Positions 7,059-15,070 of a stretch of DNA of 32,846 bases are shown here, piece after piece (within the stretch, counting starts at the first letter, position 1; each line of letters starts with the position of its first letter). Made by a program: the position numbers and the translations under genes. This stretch comes from DAOUAT01 sp964551735. Its GTDB lineage: Bacteria > Chloroflexota > Anaerolineae > CG2-30-64-16. The notes below the pieces were generated by a model. It was given only the letters and a program-made list of their open reading frames with translations. It was not told the origin of the DNA and made no database searches. The stretch covers positions 1-32,846 of the forward strand of contig CAZKEF010000055.1 of assembly GCA_964551735.1 (NCBI GenBank), given 5' to 3'.

Positions 7059-8158
7059 GCGAATACCAGTACTACGAGTGGCAAACGATCGACCGCGCCC
7101 TGACCGCTGCCGAACAGACGGCCGTGAACAAGTTGTCCAGCCACATCGAGGTCACCTCGACGCGCGCCTGGGTCGAGTATCACTGGAGCGGATTCAAGCA
7201 CGACCCCAAACAGGTGCTGGCGCAGTACTTCGACGCCTTCCTCTACTACGCCAACTGGGGCTGCCAACGGCTGGCGTTCCGCTTCCCCAAGGAGCTGCTG
7301 GACGAGGAGGCGCTCCAGCCATACCTGTGGGAGTACTGCTCGGAGCTGGTACCTATCGGCGACTGGCTGATCCTGGACATCTCCTACCCTGACGACGATG
7401 GCGGCCACTATTTCGAGGATGAGGCGCGCCTTTCCGGCCTGGCGCCTCTGCGCGACGATATCCTGAACGGCGACTACCGTATGCTCTATCTGACGTGGCT
7501 CATGGCCGCCGCGGCCAACGATATTGACGAGGAGCTGGAGCCGCCGGTCCCGCCGGGACTCAAGGAGCTATCAGCGCCGCTGGCGGAGTTCGTGCGCTTC
7601 TTCCAGTTGGATCCGTTCCTGATGCAGGCGGCCGCGCAGGCGAGTGAGCCGCTCCGCCCCCCGCCCGCGCCCGCACTGGATGCCCTCATCGCCCGCCTGC
7701 CGCGCGCCGAGTGTGACGCGTTCCTGCGCCGGTTGGCTGAGGGCGAGCCGTTGTTGGCGCTGAAGTTCAATCGCCGCTTGCAGGAATTGGCCGGGCCGCC
7801 CGTCAGATCGCAGCCCACCGCGGCGCGGCGCACCTGGGCCGAACTGCGCGCGACCGCCAAACGGCTGCGCCAGGCAGAGGACCGCCGCCAAAAGGCCGAG
7901 GCGGAGGCCCGGCGGATCAAAGAGTTGCAGGACTTTGCGCCCCGCGCGGCGCAAGCGTGGCGCGATGTCCAGGCCTTGATCGAGGAAAAGAAGGCGCGGC
8001 CCTACGACGAGGCGGTGGTGCTGCTGGTCAAACTGCGCGATCTGGCGATGTTTCAGGGTCGTCTGCCGGAATTCCAGGCCAGAATGGCAGCCTTACAGGC
8101 GCAATATGCCAATCGGCCGGCCTTTCAGGAGCGGTTACACAAGGCAGGGTTGGTTTGA
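7055..8158 (+). CDS. Conserved hypothetical protein coupled to the ATPase
   Basis: A 367-residue soluble protein with no signal peptide or membrane helix. The N-terminal ~200 residues are rich in Trp and Tyr (MSEYQYYEW start, then YFDAFLYYANWG). They resemble an uncharacterised family I recall in Chloroflexota and Cyanobacteria, but I cannot name a Pfam entry. Residues ~275-310 form a charged coiled coil (RLRQAEDRRQKAEAEARR). The helical tail resembles a scaffold or binding region. The ATG overlaps the ATPase stop by 4 bp, so the two are co-translated and probably work together. It ends 15 bp before the convergent end of the SARP/WD40 gene. No catalytic motif is visible. Confidence 0.78.
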   Translation: MSEYQYYEWQTIDRALTAAEQTAVNKLSSHIEVTSTRAWVEYHWSGFKHDPKQVLAQYFDAFLYYANWGCQRLAFRFPKELLDEEALQPYLWEYCSELVPIGDWLILDISYPDDDGGHYFEDEARLSGLAPLRDDILNGDYRMLYLTWLMAAAANDIDEELEPPVPPGLKELSAPLAEFVRFFQLDPFLMQAAAQASEPLRPPPAPALDALIARLPRAECDAFLRRLAEGEPLLALKFNRRLQELAGPPVRSQPTAARRTWAELRATAKRLRQAEDRRQKAEAEARRIKELQDFAPRAAQAWRDVQALIEEKKARPYDEAVVLLVKLRDLAMFQGRLPEFQARMAALQAQYANRPAFQERLHKAGLV

Positions 8159-8173
8159 TCTGACACCAGCACA

Positions 8174-11100
8174 TCACTCTATCGCGCCCAGAGTCATCAG
8201 CGTCGCCCGCTGTGCCGCCGTGATCCCCGTGGCGCCGGCAATATTCGTGCCCGCATAGGGGCCGGGCGGTTCCAGGCGCGCCAGGCAGGCGCCCGTTTCC
8301 AGATCCCAGAGGCGCATAACGCCATCCACGCTGCCGCTGGCAATCACGTTCTCTGCCGGACTGACATCCAGAGAGGTCACGTCAGCGCGGTGGCCCCTGA
8401 GCGTTCGCCGGACTTCTCCCGATGCGGCATCGCGGATGTGGATCACCTTGTCCGGCCCGGCAGTGACCAGATGTCGGCCTTCTCCGCTGAAGGCCAGGTC
8501 GAAGGCGCCGGACACATCGGGCAGTGAGTACACAACCTCTCCGTTCGCCAGGTCAATGACCTGTTTCACCCCGCCACTGCCGGAAATCACCAGGAGCTTG
8601 CCGTCCGGGCTGATGAGGATCCCCCAGATGTTCTGCACCAGGGGTTGAGCGCGAAACCGCAGTGTATATCGGCTGTTGACGCATCCCCTTTTCGCCTGCC
8701 AAACCCAGAGCGCACCGCATTTCGTCCCACACGCCAGCAGTTGGCCCTGGGAGCTGAACGCCACGACCACTGGCTGCTCCGAACCTACCGACAGACTCTC
8801 CAGCACCTGCCCTGAGTTGATATCACACAACTTCACGGTGCTGTCTTCGCCGCAATACGCCATTAGGTCACCGTCCGGACAGAATTCAGCCTGGCTCGCC
8901 TCCACGACATCGTGAATGATGTGACGCAGCCGGCACGTCGCCGCCTCCCAGATGCGCAGCGTCCGATCATAGCTGCCCGTCACCAAGTATCGTCCATTTG
9001 GACTGAAGCCGACGTAGCGCGCAAGATCCGTATGCCCCGTGAGCGTATGCTTCAAGCCGCCCTCGGCAATATCCCAAAGATACACCCGGTGATCATCGCA
9101 GCCGCCGGCAACTACCTGGTTGACCTCACTCAGCGCCATGGCCCGGATGGCTCCCCGGTGCCCGGTCAAGCGATGCATGTGGCGCCGGGAGGAGATATCC
9201 CAGAGATGAACCGGGCCGTCGAGGCTGCTGCTTGCCAGCAGCGCCCCATCCGAACTGAAACTGACGCGATGGATACGGCGCGGGTAGCCGTGCAGGGAGA
9301 GAACCGGAAGACCGGTGGCTTTCTCCCACAATCGTACAGTCTGATCATTGCCCCCTGTGGCAATCAGCTCTCCGTCTGGTGAGCAGGCCACCGCGCACAC
9401 CCAACTGGTGTGGCCGAGCAAGGTTCGCTGCGTTTGGCCCGTTGCTGTATCCCATATCCGAACCATCCGATCTGTGCCGGCGCTGATCAACTGGTTGTCA
9501 TCTGGGCTAAAAGCCAACGACAAGACCCAGCCGTTATGCCCAGCCAGCACACGACAGACGCCGGGATCAGCTAACTGCCACAGGCAAATGCGCTTGTCCT
9601 CACCTCCCGTCGCCACCCACTCGCCATCGGGGCTGCAGGCGACGGCGCGAAGCTTGTCGTCATGGCCGCTCAAGGTGCGCACGACGGTTCCATGGCGCCA
9701 GTCCCACACGTCAGCTTGTCCATCATCCCTGGCGCTAATCAGCCACCGGCCATCGGGGCTGAAGGCCAACCCGTTGACCGCGGCCTTCCCGTGCAGGCTG
9801 CGGCCGATTTCACCGCGTCGCCACTCCCAAACGACAATGCGCTGGTCGGCGGCGCCGCTGACCAGGTAGTTGCCATCCGGGCTGAAAGCAACGCTGGTGA
9901 TGGTGCCCGAGTCCGCAGACAGTGTGACCAGCGCCTCTCCTGTGGCAGAATTCCACACGCAAACCCGGCCATCGTAGCCGCCGCTGGCCAACACGGCGCC
10001 ATCCGGTGAAAAGGCCAGGGCGCCGATCCCATGCGAGTGCCCCTCGAGCACGAGATAGGACTGGAGGCCCCTCATCCGCCAAACGAAGACGCGGCCATCT
10101 CCATCCCCAGCCGCCAGATAGCGGCCGTCGGGGTGGATCGCAAGCGAGCTTACCATGCCTAAGAGTTCGGCGAAAGTGGAGCCACGCAGGTCAACGCCCC
10201 GGAAGTCAACCCCTGCCAGCGCGCCCGTATGCAGATCGGCCTGCCAGACGGCCAGCCCGGAGAAATCCCAACCCCGCAGGTCCACTTCGAGGCTCAGGAG
10301 CAGGTGCAGGATGTTCGCGGCCGCATAGCTGGGCCTCTGAGCCGCCTCATGCCGCAAACGCGCCAATAGCTGGCGCAGGCGCAGAACCGCGCCGGACTGG
10401 CCCCGGGAATGCACCAGCCAGCGAGCAACCGGCGCCAGCAGGAGCACGCGTTGGCTCGCTTGAATGTGCTCCTCGCTCTGCACCTTGACCAGGGTGTGGC
10501 GGTGCAGCCAGAGCATCTGACCGCTCTCAATCTCATCACACAATACGCTCACCAAGCGATCGGTCAGATACTCCATGATCACATTCTGCAGCGCCAGTTG
10601 CGTGCCATCATCGGCTGCGCCACCGGTCACCACCTCCACCAGAGAACCGTTCTGCAACGAACGCACGGCCTCAAGGAACTCCGTTCGCCGCGGTGGGTGC
10701 ACCAGATTCTGCCACACCGTCTGCACAGCGACAGGCTTGCGTTCGATAGCCAGCCAGGTTACGATCTCGCGGCCCAACTCGCTTAGCCGACTGAACTGCT
10801 GGTCAAGGACCTCGCGGATGTCATCGAACACAGGGGTTCCTTCGTCGAGGAAAGCGCTCACATCGTTCCCGAACAGATCGCGCACGGTGTCGGCGACCAG
10901 TTTCAGCGCCAATGGGTTGCCGGAGTAACGCGCAACCAGGGACGCCAGCGGGGCATCAGCCTCACTGATGCCCCGCTGGCGCAAAAGGCTGATCGCCGCA
11001 GCAGCAGAGAGCCCCTCAAGCGGCAGAATCCGAACGCGCGGGGTGTCCTCCTCCCGTGTCCGAAGCCCTTTCGGCAGATCGCGGCTGGTCAACAGCAAGC

Positions 11101-12415
11101 AGCTCTGATGCTGGCCGCGAGCCATGCGGTCAATCAATTGGCCGTAGTCCTCATAACCGGCGCGCAGCTGACCAGATTGGCCGGCCGGATCAATGATGCT
11201 TTCGAAGTTATCCAAGACGAGAAGGCACCGTTCGCGCCGGAGCGCATCAACAAGCACGTCCAGCTTCTCATCCATGCTTTCGGGCAGTGTCGCGGGATGC
11301 CATCCGCTCACGGTCTGCAGCCATGCATCCAAGACAGAACCAAGCGGTGGCGCGTTCACCAAGGAGCGCCAGGCAATGTGGGCAAAGGATCCGGCCGCAA
11401 GGCGTGCAACCAGTTCAACGACCAATGTTGTCTTGCCGATGCCTCCCATTCCCGTAATTGCCACCACCCCGGCGCCATCGGTGGCAAGCCAACGGTTCAG
11501 TTGCCCGAGGTCCTCTTGGCGACCATAGAATGCAATCCTGGCAGGCATATCACGCCGATCATGCCGCTGAACCGGCACGGCATTACCGGCTGATGGCGCA
11601 GAAGGCAGCCATACTGCCGAGCCGGCGCGCAATGCCTGATTGGGCGCCCCTGGCTGCATCTCCGGCGCACCGGCCAGGATCAGCTCATATGCCGCTGTCG
11701 TCTGCGGGGACGGCTCCACGCCCAGCTCCTCAGCCAGGATATGCCGGCAGGTGTCGTACTGCTTCAGCGCCAGGCTGCGTTGCCCCATGCGCGCCAGCAG
11801 GATCATCTTTTGCCGATGACCAAACTCGCTGGCAGGATCAATGCTCAGGAGCCGGGTCAAATCATCGAGGCCGGCAGCATAGTCTGTCTGTCCGGCGTGC
11901 CATTCGGCCAACGTGAGAAGGCTATTGAGCACCGCCTGGCGCAGCCGCTCCCGCTCGATGGTTGCCCATTGCTCGAAGCCCGGTGCATCCGAGACGTGAA
12001 AGCCCTCCAGAAAGTCTCCGTGATATAAGGAAATAGCGGCCTCCATTTGAACGATGTCGGTCTCAGTATCTCCGGTTCGCCTGACCAACGCGTCAAACTG
12101 CGCCACATCCAGCCAAAGCGCTTCCCGATCAAGCGTGACAGCCTCGCGTGTCACGGTCAGGTGATCGCTGACCAGCGCCCGCAAGTTGGACAACACATTC
12201 CGCAGACTGGCGCTGGCCTGCGCCTCATCCGCCTCGGGCCACAGCAGCGCGGCCAGGATCGAGCGGCGCTGGGTGCTGCCTGTGACCGCAAGGAAATAGA
12301 GTAGTGCCTGGGCCTTAGCCGACCGGAAGCCCGTGACGTGCTTGCCGTGGCGAGTGACGTGCGGCGGGCCGAGGAGGTGTAGACCCAGATGAGACACCGA
12401 ATCGTTTTGTGCCAT
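8174..12415 (-). CDS. SARP-type regulator fused to NB-ARC ATPase and WD40 propellers
   Basis: A 1413-residue STAND-type regulator. In order: an OmpR-like winged helix (~8-100), a BTAD helical repeat domain (~105-250), a linker, an NB-ARC ATPase (Walker A GMGGIGKTT 322-330, Walker B LVLDNF 399-404, a later SGNPLALKL motif), a short pentapeptide-like stretch (DFRGVDLRGSTF), and about 15 WD40 blades (~755-1385). It ends in a tail, GTNIAGATGITAAQRATL. Fifteen blades fit two propellers. The start at 12415 is chosen because the SARP domain begins there and the longer frame (to 12733) crosses the divergent promoter region. The Shine-Dalgarno is weak. Related proteins activate genes after a signal is sensed by the WD40 part and ATP binding. 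It is divergent from the ABC transporter gene. Confidence 0.9.
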   Translation of the reverse strand: MAQNDSVSHLGLHLLGPPHVTRHGKHVTGFRSAKAQALLYFLAVTGSTQRRSILAALLWPEADEAQASASLRNVLSNLRALVSDHLTVTREAVTLDREALWLDVAQFDALVRRTGDTETDIVQMEAAISLYHGDFLEGFHVSDAPGFEQWATIERERLRQAVLNSLLTLAEWHAGQTDYAAGLDDLTRLLSIDPASEFGHRQKMILLARMGQRSLALKQYDTCRHILAEELGVEPSPQTTAAYELILAGAPEMQPGAPNQALRAGSAVWLPSAPSAGNAVPVQRHDRRDMPARIAFYGRQEDLGQLNRWLATDGAGVVAITGMGGIGKTTLVVELVARLAAGSFAHIAWRSLVNAPPLGSVLDAWLQTVSGWHPATLPESMDEKLDVLVDALRRERCLLVLDNFESIIDPAGQSGQLRAGYEDYGQLIDRMARGQHQSCLLLTSRDLPKGLRTREEDTPRVRILPLEGLSAAAAISLLRQRGISEADAPLASLVARYSGNPLALKLVADTVRDLFGNDVSAFLDEGTPVFDDIREVLDQQFSRLSELGREIVTWLAIERKPVAVQTVWQNLVHPPRRTEFLEAVRSLQNGSLVEVVTGGAADDGTQLALQNVIMEYLTDRLVSVLCDEIESGQMLWLHRHTLVKVQSEEHIQASQRVLLLAPVARWLVHSRGQSGAVLRLRQLLARLRHEAAQRPSYAAANILHLLLSLEVDLRGWDFSGLAVWQADLHTGALAGVDFRGVDLRGSTFAELLGMVSSLAIHPDGRYLAAGDGDGRVFVWRMRGLQSYLVLEGHSHGIGALAFSPDGAVLASGGYDGRVCVWNSATGEALVTLSADSGTITSVAFSPDGNYLVSGAADQRIVVWEWRRGEIGRSLHGKAAVNGLAFSPDGRWLISARDDGQADVWDWRHGTVVRTLSGHDDKLRAVACSPDGEWVATGGEDKRICLWQLADPGVCRVLAGHNGWVLSLAFSPDDNQLISAGTDRMVRIWDTATGQTQRTLLGHTSWVCAVACSPDGELIATGGNDQTVRLWEKATGLPVLSLHGYPRRIHRVSFSSDGALLASSSLDGPVHLWDISSRRHMHRLTGHRGAIRAMALSEVNQVVAGGCDDHRVYLWDIAEGGLKHTLTGHTDLARYVGFSPNGRYLVTGSYDRTLRIWEAATCRLRHIIHDVVEASQAEFCPDGDLMAYCGEDSTVKLCDINSGQVLESLSVGSEQPVVVAFSSQGQLLACGTKCGALWVWQAKRGCVNSRYTLRFRAQPLVQNIWGILISPDGKLLVISGSGGVKQVIDLANGEVVYSLPDVSGAFDLAFSGEGRHLVTAGPDKVIHIRDAASGEVRRTLRGHRADVTSLDVSPAENVIASGSVDGVMRLWDLETGACLARLEPPGPYAGTNIAGATGITAAQRATLMTLGAIE

Positions 12416-12433
12416 GGTGGCTCTCGAACCGTC

Positions 12434-12475
12434 TTTCGATCTCGTTACGATTTCGTTGCGTTGATCTGATATTGG
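12434..12475 (+). promoter_or_regulatory. Predicted SARP binding site and promoter for the ABC operon
   Basis: Two copies of CGATYTCGTTRCG occur at an 11-bp period in 12434-12460. The possible -10 TATTGG (12470-12475) lies 10 bp after the last TCGTTGC heptamer. SARP proteins typically bind direct heptamer repeats with an 11-bp period close to a -10 box. The same 27 bp recur at 21287-21313. The site points toward the ABC genes and lies within the predicted 5' leader of the SARP gene itself. Confidence 0.55.
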
Positions 12476-12504
12476 TCTTTTGCAGCAGCCTACTACCACG
12501 GGAC

Positions 12505-12534
12505 AGTATAACACGGAATGTTGCAGGACGACAA
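12505..12534 (-). promoter_or_regulatory. Promoter for the SARP/WD40 gene
   Basis: On the minus strand, TTGTCG (12534-12529) and TATACT (12510-12505) are spaced by 18 bp and match 4 and 5 of 6 consensus bases. The start would be near 12498, leaving an ~80-nt leader that contains the direct repeat at 12434-12460. SARP bound there could block its own transcript. Confidence 0.45.
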
Positions 12535-12576
12535 GGGGCAAGGCTAGGCAAAGGAAGGACGGGACAAACAAACGCA

Positions 12577-13575
12577 ATGGATACGCATTTGAGCACAGCG
12601 ACATCTTCAGCCGCGCTGCTGTTGGACGCTGCCAGTCTTGATTTTGGCGGCGCGGGGGTTTTCGACCTGAGCTTCGACCTGCCTGCGGGCAGCATCCTGG
12701 GTATGATCGGCCCGAGCGGCTGCGGCAAGACAACCACCATCCGGTTGCTCAACGGGGTCTACCGCCCCACCGCGGGGACGGTGCGGGTCTTTGACAAAGC
12801 CCCGTCGGAGTTCAACGCCTCGGACAAGGCCCGCATCGGCTACATCCCGCAGCACTTCGTCCTCTATCCTACCCTGACTGTCGAGGAGAACATGCAGTTC
12901 CTCGGCCGGATCTACGGCATGTCCTCACGTGAACGAACGGCGAAGATCGCCCCGTTGCTGGAGTTTGTCGAACTCGCCGACGCCCGCAAGCGACTCGCCC
13001 GCAAGCTGTCGGGTGGCATGCAGCGCCGGCTCATGTTGGCAGGCGCCCTGCTGCACGAGCCTGACCTGCTGATTGCTGATGAGCCGACAGCCGGCATTGA
13101 TCCAATCCTGCGCGCCCGCATCTGGGAGAACTTCCGCGCGCTGCGTGATCAGGGCAAGACGCTGCTGGTCACCACCCAATATGTGGGTGAGGCCGCGTAC
13201 TGCGATCAAGTCGCTGTGATGCGCAACGGCCGCTTGATCACGGTGGATACCCCGCGCGGCCTGCAGCGCCGCGCGCTGGGCGGGGAGGTCATCCACCTGA
13301 CCGTAGAAGATGGCCGGGCGGCAGCGACCTCGCGGTTCCTGGCTGGCCTGCCGCAGATCATCAGGGTCGAGCCCGCCCCCGGCGAGCCGAACGGCATCCT
13401 TGTGCTCGTCGAAGAGGCCGGTCGGGAACTTCCTAACCTATTGACGCAATTGCGCGAAGGCGCCAGCCTGGCGCCAAAAACGGCCGAGCCCTACCTGCCT
13501 CCCTTCGACGAGGTCTTCGTGCGTTTGATCCAGGCAGCTGAACAGCAACCCACACCGGAGGCTCCACGCTCATGA
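12577..13575 (+). CDS. ABC transporter ATP-binding protein (DrrA-like)
   Basis: A 332-residue ATP-binding subunit of an ABC-2 type exporter. It shows Walker A GPSGCGKTTT (~47-56), the signature LSGGMQRR, Walker B LLIADEPTAGID and a C-terminal extension typical of DrrA/NatA-like subunits. The start at 12577 is preferred; the open frame reaches back to 12409, but that extension runs through the promoter and repeat region and is not protein-like. No strong Shine-Dalgarno is seen, only AAGGA about 20 nt upstream. It overlaps the permease gene by 4 bp (ATGA). Substrate is unknown; drug or lipid export is usual for the family. Confidence 0.93.
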   Translation: MDTHLSTATSSAALLLDAASLDFGGAGVFDLSFDLPAGSILGMIGPSGCGKTTTIRLLNGVYRPTAGTVRVFDKAPSEFNASDKARIGYIPQHFVLYPTLTVEENMQFLGRIYGMSSRERTAKIAPLLEFVELADARKRLARKLSGGMQRRLMLAGALLHEPDLLIADEPTAGIDPILRARIWENFRALRDQGKTLLVTTQYVGEAAYCDQVAVMRNGRLITVDTPRGLQRRALGGEVIHLTVEDGRAAATSRFLAGLPQIIRVEPAPGEPNGILVLVEEAGRELPNLLTQLREGASLAPKTAEPYLPPFDEVFVRLIQAAEQQPTPEAPRS

Positions 13576-15065
13576 GCTATCTCACCAAGGTTTTTGCCTT
13601 TCTCGCCAAGGAGTTCCATGACATCCGGCGCCAACCGCGCTTGATGTTGAGCCTGGTAGGCGGCCCGCTGCTGGTGCTGGCAGCCTTCGGCGCCACTTTC
13701 CGCAGCGCGAATCCGTTCATCTCTGCCACGCTGGTTTGGCCGGAGAACGGGATTCCCGGGGTCAGCCAGGAGGCGGCGGTTGATTTTATCGGCAGCAACT
13801 TCCATCTTTATGAGGTGACCAGCGATGAGGAGGAAGCGCAGCGGATGCTGGACGCTGGCCAGGTTGACGTGGTGCAGATCATGCCAGAGATCAACCTGAC
13901 GCAGGCATCCGGCGCCGCGCGCCCAGAAATCCGCGTGCTTTCCAGGACGATAGACCCGAACAAGGAGGCCTGGATTCGTTCGCTGGCCTACGGTGAGTTG
14001 AACTACATCAACCAACAACTCCTGGCGCGCGAGGCCGACCAGGCGCAAGAGACGGCGCGCGGCGTAGAGGTATCGTTGCAGGGGTTCGAGAATGAGCTAA
14101 AACAGATCGGTCAAACATTCGAACCGCAGGCAATCGAACGCGCCGGGGCGCTGATTGGAGGGCTGCGCACGCTGCTGGATGGCCTGAGTGAGGCGCTGCC
14201 GTCGCTGAGCCGGGCGCAAGCGAACCTGGCGCCGGAGCTCAGTGAGCTGCATCATGCCATTTATGTGTTACACGATGACCTGGAAGAGCTCGAACACACG
14301 CTGCAACAAGGTGAATTGGAGGCTCAACTGGAACGGCTGAAGAGCGCGGTGAATGAAATCGGGCAGCTACGCCTGACCATCAATGTGTTCACGGATACGC
14401 CCGCCCAAGACATCATCACGCCCGTGCGAGAAACCTACGCCAACCTGCGCGGCGGCCCCTACCCCCTGATGGTTTTCTACGCGCCGTCCGTGCTGGCGCT
14501 GTTGGTGCAGCAGTTGGCCATCACGCTGGCCTCGCTCGGCATCGTGCGTGAGCGGCAGATGGGCGCCTTCGAGATGTTCCGGGTGTCGCCGTTGCGGCTC
14601 TCCCAGATCTTGCTGGGCAAGTCCCTGGCCTACATCTTCTTTGCCACGGTGGCCGGGATTGTGCTCACCGGTTTGTTGACCCTGCTGAAAGTGCCCCTGC
14701 CCACCCAGATTGGGCCCTATCTGCTCTTGCTGGTCCTGCTGGCCACCGCCTCCGTCGGCATCGGGTCGGTCATCTCCGCAGTCTCGCGCACCGACGCACA
14801 GGCCATCCAGCTCACCATGTTGATGCTGCTGCTCTCGGTGTTCTTCACCGGCTTCTTCCTGCCGATCACCGGGTTCATGTGGCCGGCGTGGATCATCGCG
14901 CTGCTCATCCCGATGACACACGCCATTGACGGCTTGCAGGAAGCGCTGCTGGCCGGTCAGGCGATCTCCAACGGGGTCTGGTTGGGACTGGGGTTGATCG
15001 TGCTGGTAGCCGCCGGGCTGGTGGCCCTGCTCATGCGACGCCAGTATCGCTCCGTGCTGGATTAG
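13572..15065 (+). CDS. ABC-2 type permease with large extracytoplasmic domain
   Basis: A 497-residue membrane subunit paired with the ATPase upstream. It has one N-terminal membrane helix (~25-45), a long extracytoplasmic region (~50-290) with a predicted coiled coil (LEELEHTLQQGELEAQLERL), and five or so C-terminal helices from about residue 300, including the ABC-2 membrane motif around VRERQMGAFEMFRVSP. This YhgE/ABC-2 layout is typical of exporters of peptides, lipids or drugs. It starts within the ATPase stop and ends 5 bp before the histidine kinase start, so the transporter and kinase are probably co-transcribed. Signal-linked export is therefore likely. Confidence 0.9.
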   Translation: MSYLTKVFAFLAKEFHDIRRQPRLMLSLVGGPLLVLAAFGATFRSANPFISATLVWPENGIPGVSQEAAVDFIGSNFHLYEVTSDEEEAQRMLDAGQVDVVQIMPEINLTQASGAARPEIRVLSRTIDPNKEAWIRSLAYGELNYINQQLLAREADQAQETARGVEVSLQGFENELKQIGQTFEPQAIERAGALIGGLRTLLDGLSEALPSLSRAQANLAPELSELHHAIYVLHDDLEELEHTLQQGELEAQLERLKSAVNEIGQLRLTINVFTDTPAQDIITPVRETYANLRGGPYPLMVFYAPSVLALLVQQLAITLASLGIVRERQMGAFEMFRVSPLRLSQILLGKSLAYIFFATVAGIVLTGLLTLLKVPLPTQIGPYLLLLVLLATASVGIGSVISAVSRTDAQAIQLTMLMLLLSVFFTGFFLPITGFMWPAWIIALLIPMTHAIDGLQEALLAGQAISNGVWLGLGLIVLVAAGLVALLMRRQYRSVLD

Positions 15066-15070
15066 CGCCC

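Noticed and set aside
12409..12576. Extended N-terminus for the ABC ATPase
   Set aside because: The stretch covers the divergent promoter region and direct repeats and reads as non-protein-like sequence.
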